Shown: one piece after another, positions 16,739 through 24,712 of the stretch
Position numbering within the stretch: the first letter of the stretch is position 1
How the letters are laid out: each line of letters opens with the position of its first letter
Assembly (NCBI GenBank): GCA_020443425.1
Contig: JAGRIE010000005.1
Location: 50,476 to 114,475, forward strand
Direction of reading: 5' to 3'
Length of the DNA: 64,000 bases
From: Halioglobus sp.
GTDB lineage: Bacteria; Pseudomonadota; Gammaproteobacteria; Pseudomonadales; Halieaceae
Translations under genes and position numbers: made by a program
The notes under the pieces: model-generated
What the model was told of the DNA's origin: nothing
Database searches by the model: none
Seen by the model: only the letters and a program-made list of their open reading frames with translations

Positions 16739-17986
16739 ATGAAACGCATACTATTCAAAGGCGCCAACCTGCTGGATGGCGACAACCCCGCCAGGCCGGG
16801 AATGAGCGTACTGGTGGAAGGCGAGCGCATCAGCGCGATAGCGCCCGATGCACAGATGGCAGACGTGGCAGCGGACGAGGTGCTGGACCTGGCCGGAGCG
16901 ACGCTGATGCCGGGCATGACCCAGGCCCACTGGCACGGCTCCTACGAGGGCATAGACTTCACCCCGCCCACGGTCGGCCTCGAAAAGCCGCCGGGCTACC
17001 TGATGCTGATCGCGCTGAAGAATGCGCAGCTGGCACTGCAGCTGGGTTACACCAGCCTGATCGGCGCCGCCGTTGGCGACGCACTGGACGCGCAGCTCAA
17101 ACAGGCCATCGCAGACGGTGTGGTGCAGGGGCCGCGTATTATGGCCTGCGGTCGCTGGCTGATCACCACCGGCGACTGCAATGACGACCCGAGCTTCTGG
17201 TGGTGGGATATCGGCAGCATGGGTGCACAGCGTATCTGTGACGGTGCCGATGAGTTCCGCAAGGGCGTGCGCCAGGAGATCAAGGAGGGCGCAGAGGTCG
17301 TTAAAATATTTGCCGACGGCGGCCACGCGCTGATTTATGGCAAGGGGCACAACTCCATGACCAGGGCGGAGCTGGATGCCGTGGTAGAGGCCGCCCACCA
17401 CCGCGGCAAGAAAGTGCGCTCGCACGTCGACACCAAGGCGGGTGTGCTGATGTCGATTGAGGCGGGGGTTGACCTGCTCGATCACGCCGATGAGATGGAC
17501 GAGGAGTGCATCGATGCGATTGTCGACTCAGGCACCTATGTCTGCCCCTCCATGTATTTTCCCAAGGCCCTGATCGAGCGCCTCATCCGCGATGGCCATG
17601 GCCTGGAGAACGGCCCGATGGGGCTGGCCATCCAGCAGGACCTGGCAAACATGTCCAGGGTGTTGCCATACGCTGCGAAAAAAGGCGCCAAGTTCATGAT
17701 CGGTGACGACTGGGGCACGGCGATGACACTGCACGGGGACTACAACAAGGAACTGGAGCTCTACGTAGACGTGGGAGTGCCGGCACTCGATGTGATTCGC
17801 TGGGCGACCAAACACGGGCCCGAGTTCATGGGCCTGGGCGATGAACTGGGCACCGTCAGCGAAGGCAAACTCGCGGACCTGCTGGTGGTGAACGGCGACC
17901 CGAGCCAGGATATCAGCGTACTGGGAGCGCGGGAAAATTTCCTCGCCATTATGAAAGGCGGCGAATTCATCAAGGCCATGGCGTAG
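16739..17986 (+). CDS. Amidohydrolase-superfamily metal-dependent hydrolase
   Basis: A 415-residue amidohydrolase of the imidazolonepropionase-like group. The N-terminal composite beta domain (LFKGANLLDG) leads to TLMPGMTQAHWHGSYEG, where AHWH supplies the HxH metal ligands near residues 62-64. Further ligands are probably the His in KVRSHVDTKAG, the His in DLLDHADE and the Asp in IGDDWGT. The C-terminal LGTVSEGKLADLLVVNGDP is a family hallmark. It hydrolyses a C-N or C-O bond, perhaps an amide, lactone or enol lactone. GGAG lies 7 bp before the ATG. The CoA ligase gene follows 6 bp after its stop, so it probably feeds a carboxylic acid to that ligase. Confidence 0.9.
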   Translation: MKRILFKGANLLDGDNPARPGMSVLVEGERISAIAPDAQMADVAADEVLDLAGATLMPGMTQAHWHGSYEGIDFTPPTVGLEKPPGYLMLIALKNAQLALQLGYTSLIGAAVGDALDAQLKQAIADGVVQGPRIMACGRWLITTGDCNDDPSFWWWDIGSMGAQRICDGADEFRKGVRQEIKEGAEVVKIFADGGHALIYGKGHNSMTRAELDAVVEAAHHRGKKVRSHVDTKAGVLMSIEAGVDLLDHADEMDEECIDAIVDSGTYVCPSMYFPKALIERLIRDGHGLENGPMGLAIQQDLANMSRVLPYAAKKGAKFMIGDDWGTAMTLHGDYNKELELYVDVGVPALDVIRWATKHGPEFMGLGDELGTVSEGKLADLLVVNGDPSQDISVLGARENFLAIMKGGEFIKAMA

Positions 17987-17992
17987 CGCATT

Positions 17993-19564
17993 ATGACGAC
18001 ATCTTCCGCATCCAGGCCACAGGCAACAGATCTCCACGCCCTGCTCCGGGAGCTGGCGCAGCAGTCACCCGACGCGGTCGCCGCTGTCGATCGCAGCTTC
18101 GACCTGCACATGACCTATTCGCAGCTGCTGCAGCGCAGCGGAAAACTGGCCGCCGCCTGGCACCACTGGGGGGTGCAACCGGGCAGCCGGGTCGTCTGGC
18201 TGGGACAGAACAGCGCCAGGGTACTGGAGGGCATTCTCGCCTGTGCACAGCTCGGGGCGATCTTCTGCCCGCTGAACTGGCGGCAGACCACCGCTGAACT
18301 CGAATTCGTCCTGCAGGACCTGGAGCCTGCCCTGGTGATCTGGCAGCAGCAGGAGATCGGCGGGGAACTGGAGTCGCTGCACACCGCGTTCAACAGCCCG
18401 GCGCAGCGCTGGGTGCAGCACGATGGCGACGCCAGCGAGTACGAGGCCAGCCTGCAGGAGAACCACCCGGCGCCACCCGAACGAGCAGTCGAGCCCGGCG
18501 CCGCGGTACTGATGTTGTACACCGCCGCCTTTGCGGGGAAACCCAATGGCGCCGTGCTCAGCCACCGCGCCGTGATGGCGCAGAGCGATGCCTTTGCGAC
18601 CATACGCGATATCGGCACCGATGCCACCTACCTCAATGTGGGGCCGTTGTTTCATGTCGCGACCCTGCTCGAAACCATGGCCACGTTCCAGGCCGGTGCC
18701 TGCAATGTCTTTATCCGCCGCGCCGACGCCCAGGCCATTTGCGAAGCGATCGAACAGGAGGGCTGCACCAGCGCCTTCCTGCTGCCGCCCATCATCGAAC
18801 AGATCATTGACTACAGCAAAAAGCAGACAGTGAACATCACCAGCTTGTGCACGCTGGCCGGCAGCCCCGACTGGAATGCGCTGATCACTGTTGACGAGTC
18901 GCTGTGGGGGCGGTTCCCCTATGGGTTCGGGCAGACAGAAACCTTCGGCTACGCCAGCTACCGGGCGCTGGCACCCGATGGCATAGGCAGCATGGGCAAG
19001 GCCTCTCCGGCAGTGGAGATCGGCATTTTCGACAACGGCGGCACCGCCCTCGCCGCCGGTGAAGTCGGCGAGATCGGGGTGCATGGTGCCACCGTGCTGA
19101 ACGAATACTGGCGCAGGCCGAGCCTGAATGAACAGCGGCGGCTCGGTGACTGGCATCTGTGCAATGACCTGGGCCGACTGGAAGCCGATGGCACGCTGAC
19201 CTTTATCGGGCCCAAGGAGCGCATGATCCGGTCCGGTCAGGAAAACATCTACCCGGCGGAGGTGGAACTGTGCCTGCGCGCCCACCCCGCGCTCGCCGCA
19301 GCGGCCGTGATCGGTGTGCCAGACCCGAAATGGGACCAGAGTGTCAAAGCGATTGTCGTACTCGCCGAGGGCGCGGATGCCGACGCCGAGGAGAATACAG
19401 CCGCAGGCATCATAGGGTACTGCAAACAGCATATCGCGTCTTACAAAAAGCCCAAGCAGGTGGTGTTTGTCGACGCGCTGCCCAAAACCGGCAACGCCAT
19501 TGATTACGCCGCACTGGACCGCGATTTCGGCGGCGGTGGCTACCCGGGCGGGGACCGGCGGTGA
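17993..19564 (+). CDS. Acyl-CoA synthetase-like protein with atypical phosphate loop
   Basis: A 523-residue ANL protein. The phosphate-binding motif, normally YTSGTTGxPKG, reads YTAAFAGKPNGAVLSH starting at Tyr176, losing the Ser-Gly-Thr-Thr core but keeping the Gly-Lys-Pro end. The later motifs are close to normal: FGQTETFGYAS, LCNDLGRLEADGTLTFIGPKERMIRSGQENIYPAEVE, and a C-terminal domain with KTGNAIDYAAL, where the usual catalytic Lys of GKxxK is replaced by Asn-Ala. A similar altered loop occurs in some actinobacterial FadD-like proteins, as I recall. It follows the amidohydrolase closely and precedes two acyl-CoA dehydrogenases. It may be a CoA ligase with changed ATP chemistry or a non-adenylating acyl-binding protein. 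Confidence 0.8.
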   Translation: MTTSSASRPQATDLHALLRELAQQSPDAVAAVDRSFDLHMTYSQLLQRSGKLAAAWHHWGVQPGSRVVWLGQNSARVLEGILACAQLGAIFCPLNWRQTTAELEFVLQDLEPALVIWQQQEIGGELESLHTAFNSPAQRWVQHDGDASEYEASLQENHPAPPERAVEPGAAVLMLYTAAFAGKPNGAVLSHRAVMAQSDAFATIRDIGTDATYLNVGPLFHVATLLETMATFQAGACNVFIRRADAQAICEAIEQEGCTSAFLLPPIIEQIIDYSKKQTVNITSLCTLAGSPDWNALITVDESLWGRFPYGFGQTETFGYASYRALAPDGIGSMGKASPAVEIGIFDNGGTALAAGEVGEIGVHGATVLNEYWRRPSLNEQRRLGDWHLCNDLGRLEADGTLTFIGPKERMIRSGQENIYPAEVELCLRAHPALAAAAVIGVPDPKWDQSVKAIVVLAEGADADAEENTAAGIIGYCKQHIASYKKPKQVVFVDALPKTGNAIDYAALDRDFGGGGYPGGDRR

Positions 19565-19597
19565 GCGATCAGTATCGCGAATAACAGCAGTGCAAGC

Positions 19598-19619
19598 CGC
19601 CGGCTCCCCGGCACCGGCG
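19598..19619 (+). terminator. GC-rich hairpin after the CoA ligase-like gene
   Basis: CGCCGG and CCGGCG form a 6-bp stem around a 10-nt loop, 33 bp after the stop at 19564. There is no T-run, so it could be a weak terminator or a processing site between the ligase and the dehydrogenase genes. Confidence 0.3.
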
Positions 19620-19719
19620 CACGGTAAACGAAAATGCCAATGGATTCTGATGCCCTATCACATTGTCGGCCGTTTTTTATCGTGCATACAATATTTTTTC
19701 TCTACGAAGGTGACACGTA

Positions 19720-20847
19720 ATGGATTTTGGCTTCTCTGAAGATCAGGAAATGCTGCGGGACCAGGTGCGAAAGTTCCTGGACGATCAATGCCCGCTGCCA
19801 CAGGTCCGGACCATTGCGGCGGGTCCCCAGGGCTACTCCCCCGATCTCTGGAAGCAACTGTCCGAACTCGGCTGGCTGGGACTGACGCTGCCGGAGGAAT
19901 ATGGCGGCGTGGGTCTTGACTGGGTGGACCTGGTGATCATTCTGGAGGAGACCGGTCGCACACTGTTCCCCTCACCGCTGGTGTCGACAACACTGGCCGC
20001 CACTGCGATCAATGCATACGGCACTGCGGCGCAGCGGCAACAGTGGCTGCCCGGATTGGCAAGCGGTTCGCACATCGGCACGCTGGCACTGCTGGATGAG
20101 ATCGACTTCCTGTCGCCGGAGGCCATCCGGATGACAGCGACATCCAGCGGCGACAGCTACCGTTTGTCCGGGCAGAAACGCTTTGTACAGGATGCCAGCG
20201 CAGCCGATGTCTTCATCGTTGCATTTCGCAGCGGCGCGGCCGACAGCGATATCGGCCTGGCGATTGTCCCCGCACAGCAGTCCGGGGTCAGTGTCGAGGA
20301 CACCCCGGGCTGGGATCGCACCAAACGCACCGGCGTTCTGACGCTCGAGGATGTCGAGATTTCCCCGGACGCACTGTTGGGCGGCACGATGCTGGGTGCG
20401 CATGCTGTAGAGACACTGGTGGATCGCGGCGCGCTTGCCGTCGCTGCGGAGGCCATCGGTGTCTGCGAGGGCATCCTCAGCCTGACCAGCCAGTACGCTC
20501 TCGACCGCAAACAGTTCGGCTCGCCGATCGGGCGTTACCAGGGCGTCAAACACCCGCTGGCGGAAATGTACGTCGACATCGAATGCATGAAATCCCTGGT
20601 CTACTACGCGGCCTGGACACTGCAGGGTGAGCCGGATGAAGCGCCTGCCGCCATCGCCAAGGCGAAAGCCTACGCCTCGGAGAGCGTCTGCAGCGCCGGC
20701 GTCAACGGGGTGCAGTTACACGGCGCGATCGGCTACACCGACGAGTACGATATGCAGTTGTTTATAAAGCGTTCGAAGTGGTCCCGCGCAACCTATGGCG
20801 ACGAGGATTTCCACTACGATCGAGTCGCCACGTTTGGAGGGCTGTAA
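19720..20847 (+). CDS. Acyl-CoA dehydrogenase, subunit with catalytic Glu
   Basis: A 375-residue acyl-CoA dehydrogenase. The N-terminal helical domain (MDFGFSEDQEMLRDQVRKF), the middle beta domain and the C-terminal block VNGVQLHGAIGYTDEYDMQLFIKRSK are all present; the Glu in TDEYD is at the catalytic-base position. The sequence is nearer to the FadE28/FadE34 style of beta-oxidation enzymes for bulky substrates than to straight-chain enzymes, as far as I can judge from memory. The partner gene begins 2 bp after its stop. In actinobacterial sterol catabolism such adjacent pairs form alpha2-beta2 heterotetramers. AAGGTGA precedes the ATG. Together the pair probably dehydrogenates a branched or ring-bearing acyl-CoA. 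Confidence 0.92.
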   Translation: MDFGFSEDQEMLRDQVRKFLDDQCPLPQVRTIAAGPQGYSPDLWKQLSELGWLGLTLPEEYGGVGLDWVDLVIILEETGRTLFPSPLVSTTLAATAINAYGTAAQRQQWLPGLASGSHIGTLALLDEIDFLSPEAIRMTATSSGDSYRLSGQKRFVQDASAADVFIVAFRSGAADSDIGLAIVPAQQSGVSVEDTPGWDRTKRTGVLTLEDVEISPDALLGGTMLGAHAVETLVDRGALAVAAEAIGVCEGILSLTSQYALDRKQFGSPIGRYQGVKHPLAEMYVDIECMKSLVYYAAWTLQGEPDEAPAAIAKAKAYASESVCSAGVNGVQLHGAIGYTDEYDMQLFIKRSKWSRATYGDEDFHYDRVATFGGL

Positions 20848-20849
20848 CC

Positions 20850-21983
20850 ATGGACTTTGATTTTACCGAGAAAGAGCAGGCATTCAGGGCCGAGGTGAAG
20901 CAGTTCATCGCCGACAACCTGCCACCGCCCGAGCAGCGCGACGAAAACTTTGAACAGCAGTGGCACGCCAAACTGGGCGAGAAAAAATGGATCGGTTTCT
21001 CCTGGCCCCGGGAGCACGGCGGTGGCGGCGGCACACTGATTGAGCAGTTCATCCTCAAGGAGGAGATGTCCAAGGCGATGGCGCCGGACCTGGGCAGTGA
21101 TTTCATGGGCCTGACCTGGGTCGGCCCGGCCCTGATCCGCCACGGCACCGAGGAACAGAAGAAAGAATTCATGCCGGACCTGCTCAACTGTCGCTCCAGT
21201 TGGTGCACAGGCTATTCCGAACCCGATGTCGGCAGCGACCTGGGCTCACTGAAACTACGCGCGGTGCGCGACGGCGACGACTATGTGATCAACGGCTCCA
21301 AGATCTGGACCACCAAAGCGCATGTGGCAAAGTATATATTCCTCACGGTGCGCACAAACCCCGAGGCTGAATCGCGCTACCGCGGTATCAGCGTGCTGCT
21401 GACCCCGATGAACACCCCGGGCATCGAGGTCAGGCCGATTGTGAATATTGTCGGCCTACATCACTTCAACCAGGTGTTTTTCACCGATGTGAGAGTACCG
21501 GTGTCTGCCCGCCTCGGCGCGGAGGGCGAGGGCTGGAAAGTGGTGATGGGCGCGCTGGCCAATGAGCGCTCTGGCATCTCCGAATCCACCGGCATGGAAA
21601 GACATCTGGAGAAGCTGAAAGATCTCGCACGCAAGTCGTTCAAGGGCGGCAAACCGGCGCTGGAAGACGCCGAGGTGCGGCGCAAGATTGCGCGTTTTGA
21701 AACCCAGATCGCCGCCATGCGACTGAACGGGCTGCGCAACCTGACCAAGCAGATCAAGGGCGCCCAGCCCAGCAGTGAAACCTCGGTCAATAAACTGCTG
21801 CGCGGCAAACTGGAAATCCCGATGTCGGACCTGGCGATGGGGTTGCTGGGCAATGAAGCCACCGGCATGGGTGAGTGGCAACACGATTCCTTCAATTTCC
21901 ACGGCACTGTGATAGGCGGCGGCTCGCCCAACATCCAGCGCAATATTATTGCCGAACGCGTGCTGGGATTGCCGAAGGACTGA
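20850..21983 (+). CDS. Acyl-CoA dehydrogenase, partner subunit without catalytic Glu
   Basis: A 377-residue dehydrogenase directly behind the preceding one. The true start is ATG at 20850, with GGAGG 9 bp before it; the frame could be extended upstream by 24 codons, but those overlap the previous gene. It has the FadE29-type N-terminus (IGFSWPREHGGGGGTLIEQFI), the FAD loop GYSEPDVGSDLGSL and KIWTTKAHVAKY. Its C-terminus (GLLGNEATGMGEWQHDSFNF, then GSPNIQRNIIAERVLGLPK) has the final arginine-rich motif but no Glu where the other subunit has TDEYD. One catalytic and one non-catalytic subunit is what is known of heterotetrameric sterol acyl-CoA dehydrogenases. Confidence 0.92.
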   Translation: MDFDFTEKEQAFRAEVKQFIADNLPPPEQRDENFEQQWHAKLGEKKWIGFSWPREHGGGGGTLIEQFILKEEMSKAMAPDLGSDFMGLTWVGPALIRHGTEEQKKEFMPDLLNCRSSWCTGYSEPDVGSDLGSLKLRAVRDGDDYVINGSKIWTTKAHVAKYIFLTVRTNPEAESRYRGISVLLTPMNTPGIEVRPIVNIVGLHHFNQVFFTDVRVPVSARLGAEGEGWKVVMGALANERSGISESTGMERHLEKLKDLARKSFKGGKPALEDAEVRRKIARFETQIAAMRLNGLRNLTKQIKGAQPSSETSVNKLLRGKLEIPMSDLAMGLLGNEATGMGEWQHDSFNFHGTVIGGGSPNIQRNIIAERVLGLPKD

Positions 21984-22027
21984 GCTGACTGACCCGACTT
22001 GACCAATAACAACTACTGAGGCGGCCT

Positions 22028-24187
22028 ATGAACAAGGTAAGAACTGTCAAATCCTTTTGCAAAATCTGTTCGGCCTACTGTGGCATTGAAGTCGATGTCG
22101 CTGATGAACAGATCATCGATATCCGCGGCGACAAGTCCCACCCGATGAGCAAAGGCTATACCTGCATCAAGGGCCGGCAGTGGGCCGACCAGTACCACAA
22201 CGACAATCGCCTGCTGACCGCGCTCAGCAGGCCATCGCGCGAGCAGTCCTTCACTGCGATCGACAACGAGCAGGCACTGGACGAAATCGCCGACAAGCTG
22301 AAAGCGATTATCGACAAGCACGGCCCACGGGCGGTGTCTATCTACCGGGGCAACGGCCTGTCTGTAAGCTCCAACGGCAACCAGGTGGCACAGGCCTGGC
22401 TGGCGGGTATCGGTTCAGAGATGGATTTCAGCAGCATGAGTATCGACCAGCCGTCGAAAATCATCGCCGTCGGCCGCCACGGTGCGTGGGGTGGCGGCAG
22501 TCACGGCTTCGAGGGCGCTGATGTCTGCATGCTGATCGGCAACAACCCGATCATCTCCGCGCTGAATATGTCCGGCGGGCCACCGGGCTGGAACCCGACC
22601 GCGCTCAAGGAGGAGAAAAAACGCGGCCTGAAACTGATCGTCATCGACCCGCGCCGCACTGAAACCGCAGAGCACGCGGATATCTACCTGCCCATTCGCC
22701 CGGGCGAGGACGCCAACCTGCTCGCGGGCATGGTGCGCATCATCATCGAGGAGGAGCTGTACGACAAAGAGTTCGTCGATGCACAGACGGAGGGGTTCGC
22801 CGCGCTGAAGGCCGCCGTAGCGCCGTTCACCCTGGACATGGTCGCCGCGCGCTGCGGCCTGCCGGCGGCAGATATCGCCGCGGCTGCAAGGCTGTTTGCG
22901 ACATCCAGTCGCGGTACCGCCAGCTCAGGTACCGGCCCGGATATGGCGCGCTTCCCACACCTGTCCGAACACCTGATCCTGGCGATGAACACGCTGTGCG
23001 GTCGCTGGAACCGCGAGGGCGATCCCGTCACAGCACCGGGCCTGTTGTCGCCCAATGTGTCCCCGCCGGCACAGGTTATCCCCGCAGATTTCCTGCCCGC
23101 CATGCTGAACCCGGCACTGAATACCAAGACTTCGCGCATCCGCGGTATCAAGCAGGTTTTCGAGGAGATGCCGACGCCGGTCGCCGCGGAGGAAATCCTG
23201 ACCCCGGGCGAGGGCCAGGTAAAAGCGATGATTGTGATCGGCGGCAACCCGGTGATGTCGTGGCCCGACCAGGAGAAGACCGTCGCCGCACTGCAAGAGT
23301 TGGAGCTGCTGGTGTGCATTGATATCAAGCACAGCGCGACCACACCATTCGCCGACTACCTGCTCCCCGCGGCACACGCCTTTGAGCGCGACGGCCTGGC
23401 GGAGTTTACTGATCGGCTGTACAACAAGCCCTTCGGGCAGTACAGCCGGCCGATACTGAAGCCCAGGGGTGCGGTGCAGGAAGAGTGGCGCTACCTCGTG
23501 GGACTGGCGAGGCGACTGGGCACAGAGATCCACCTGGCCGGCGGCCCGATTGCGCTCGACAACGACAACCTCGAGACCCTGGACATACTGGAACTGATGT
23601 TCCCCGACCACGCGGTCAAGGTGCCGATCCGGGAGCTGGCACAGCACGAGGGCGGAAAGCTGTATGAGGAGTTTGCCAATATCAAGGTGGGCCCGCCCTA
23701 TGAGGGGCTGGAAGGCAAGTTACAACTGCTACCGCCCGAGCCGGCACAGGACCTCGTCGAACTGCTGGCCTCCCCCGGCGAGGAGGAGGGCCGCTACGGG
23801 CCGGATGGCAGCTTTACCCACCTGCTGACCGTGCGACGCGTCAAGCATGTCTACAACTCGTCCTGTCACGACTTCGCCAGGAACCCGCCGGGCAACCCGG
23901 CCTACCTGCACCCGGATGACCTGGACGCGCTGGGGTTCAGTCCCGGACAGATCGTTACACTGGCATCGCAGCGCGCCAGTATCCAGGTGGTGGTAGAGGC
24001 GGACAGCACGCTGCGCAGGGGTGTCGTGTCCATGGCACACTGTTTTGGCACGGCGCCGGGCGAGCCCGCCGATGTCACCCGGCTCGGGGCCAATGCCTCC
24101 AGGCTGATCCCGGTGGACAGGGACTTTGACCCCTTGATGGGTATGCCGCGGATGACGGGCTTTGCGGTAAAACTGGCCGCGGTTTAA
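22028..24187 (+). CDS. Molybdopterin-dependent oxidoreductase (DMSO reductase family)
   Basis: A 719-residue catalytic subunit. The N-terminus holds a [4Fe-4S] site with Cys11, Cys14, Cys18 and Cys46 (C-x2-C-x3-C-x27-C), as in formate dehydrogenase and nitrate reductase. Molybdopterin-binding blocks follow: MLIGNNPIISALN, LIVIDPRRTETAEHADIYLPIRPGED, and MIVIGGNPVMSWPDQ; the last 110 residues form the C-terminal dinucleotide-binding domain (VYNSSCHDFARNPPGNPAYLHPDDL). There is no Tat signal, so it is cytoplasmic. The region expected to supply the metal ligand, SMSIDQPSKIIAVGRHGAW, has no Cys or selenocysteine. No small Fe-S or membrane subunit is adjacent; it ends the dehydrogenase operon. It could hydroxylate, hydrate or reduce a pathway compound. 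Confidence 0.9.
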   Translation: MNKVRTVKSFCKICSAYCGIEVDVADEQIIDIRGDKSHPMSKGYTCIKGRQWADQYHNDNRLLTALSRPSREQSFTAIDNEQALDEIADKLKAIIDKHGPRAVSIYRGNGLSVSSNGNQVAQAWLAGIGSEMDFSSMSIDQPSKIIAVGRHGAWGGGSHGFEGADVCMLIGNNPIISALNMSGGPPGWNPTALKEEKKRGLKLIVIDPRRTETAEHADIYLPIRPGEDANLLAGMVRIIIEEELYDKEFVDAQTEGFAALKAAVAPFTLDMVAARCGLPAADIAAAARLFATSSRGTASSGTGPDMARFPHLSEHLILAMNTLCGRWNREGDPVTAPGLLSPNVSPPAQVIPADFLPAMLNPALNTKTSRIRGIKQVFEEMPTPVAAEEILTPGEGQVKAMIVIGGNPVMSWPDQEKTVAALQELELLVCIDIKHSATTPFADYLLPAAHAFERDGLAEFTDRLYNKPFGQYSRPILKPRGAVQEEWRYLVGLARRLGTEIHLAGGPIALDNDNLETLDILELMFPDHAVKVPIRELAQHEGGKLYEEFANIKVGPPYEGLEGKLQLLPPEPAQDLVELLASPGEEEGRYGPDGSFTHLLTVRRVKHVYNSSCHDFARNPPGNPAYLHPDDLDALGFSPGQIVTLASQRASIQVVVEADSTLRRGVVSMAHCFGTAPGEPADVTRLGANASRLIPVDRDFDPLMGMPRMTGFAVKLAAV

Positions 24188-24189
24188 CG

Positions 24190-24212
24190 ACCCGGGGCTA
24201 CTCGCTCCGGGT
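24190..24212. terminator. Hairpin between convergent genes
   Basis: ACCCGG and CCGGGT form a 6-bp stem with an 11-nt loop directly after the molybdoenzyme stop, overlapping the last codons of the convergent cupin gene. No T-run follows. It is placed where a bidirectional terminator would be expected, but the evidence is weak. Confidence 0.3.
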
Positions 24213-24668
24213 GTCCTGGATCCAGTCCGGCAGGTCGATCGGCGGGTTCGGCAGCTTGCGGGCGCCGCGCTTCGCCAGCAGCGCCTCAAAACCCTCCGGA
24301 TCCGCCGGCCAGGACCGCGGGTCTCCCATCATCACCTCAAACAACTCCACACCCTCCGGGCCCGCTTCCAGCGGGCCCAGCGCTGCGCCCTTCTCCAGCG
24401 TGATGTGCATACCCTCGGTACACAGCACATCGCCGCAGTGCATGCTGCCTTTCAATACATAGATGATGTGGTGGCTCTTGTGGCCGTGCTTGTGCACGAT
24501 CATGCCCGGGTCCCACTTTGCGTAGAGGCACAGGCACTCGGGCGTGAACTCCAGCCATTTCTCCCAGACGGAAACCCGGCGATCCCCGTGCTGCTGGGCG
24601 CGGACCTCCTGCCATTTTTCATCGTCGCGATGGCGGAATCGAAGTTCTGGCTGCTTTTTATCGGTCAT
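24198..24668 (-). CDS. Cupin-domain protein
   Basis: A 156-residue single-domain cupin. The metal motif HKHGHKSHHIIYVLKGSMHCGDVLC gives His59, His61, His63 and His66/67, and the second cupin strand block LEKGAALGPLEAGPEGVELFEV closes the barrel. Cupins of this size include dioxygenases, isomerases and sensors, so activity cannot be assigned. AGGGGAATAGAC precedes the ATG. It is the last gene of the TonB receptor-amidohydrolase-cupin-dioxygenase-transporter operon, and a second cupin is encoded three genes earlier (26875-27291). The two differ in their His spacing and are not close copies. Confidence 0.85.
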   Translation of the reverse strand: MTDKKQPELRFRHRDDEKWQEVRAQQHGDRRVSVWEKWLEFTPECLCLYAKWDPGMIVHKHGHKSHHIIYVLKGSMHCGDVLCTEGMHITLEKGAALGPLEAGPEGVELFEVMMGDPRSWPADPEGFEALLAKRGARKLPNPPIDLPDWIQDTRSE

Positions 24669-24712
24669 GTCTATTCCCCTGTATCAATTGAAATGAAGTG
24701 GTTTGCGGGCGT

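Noticed and set aside
18065-19432. A 455-residue minus-strand frame opposite the CoA ligase-like gene
   Set aside because: Antisense shadow; no domain or start signal, and its composition is that of a mirrored GC-rich gene.
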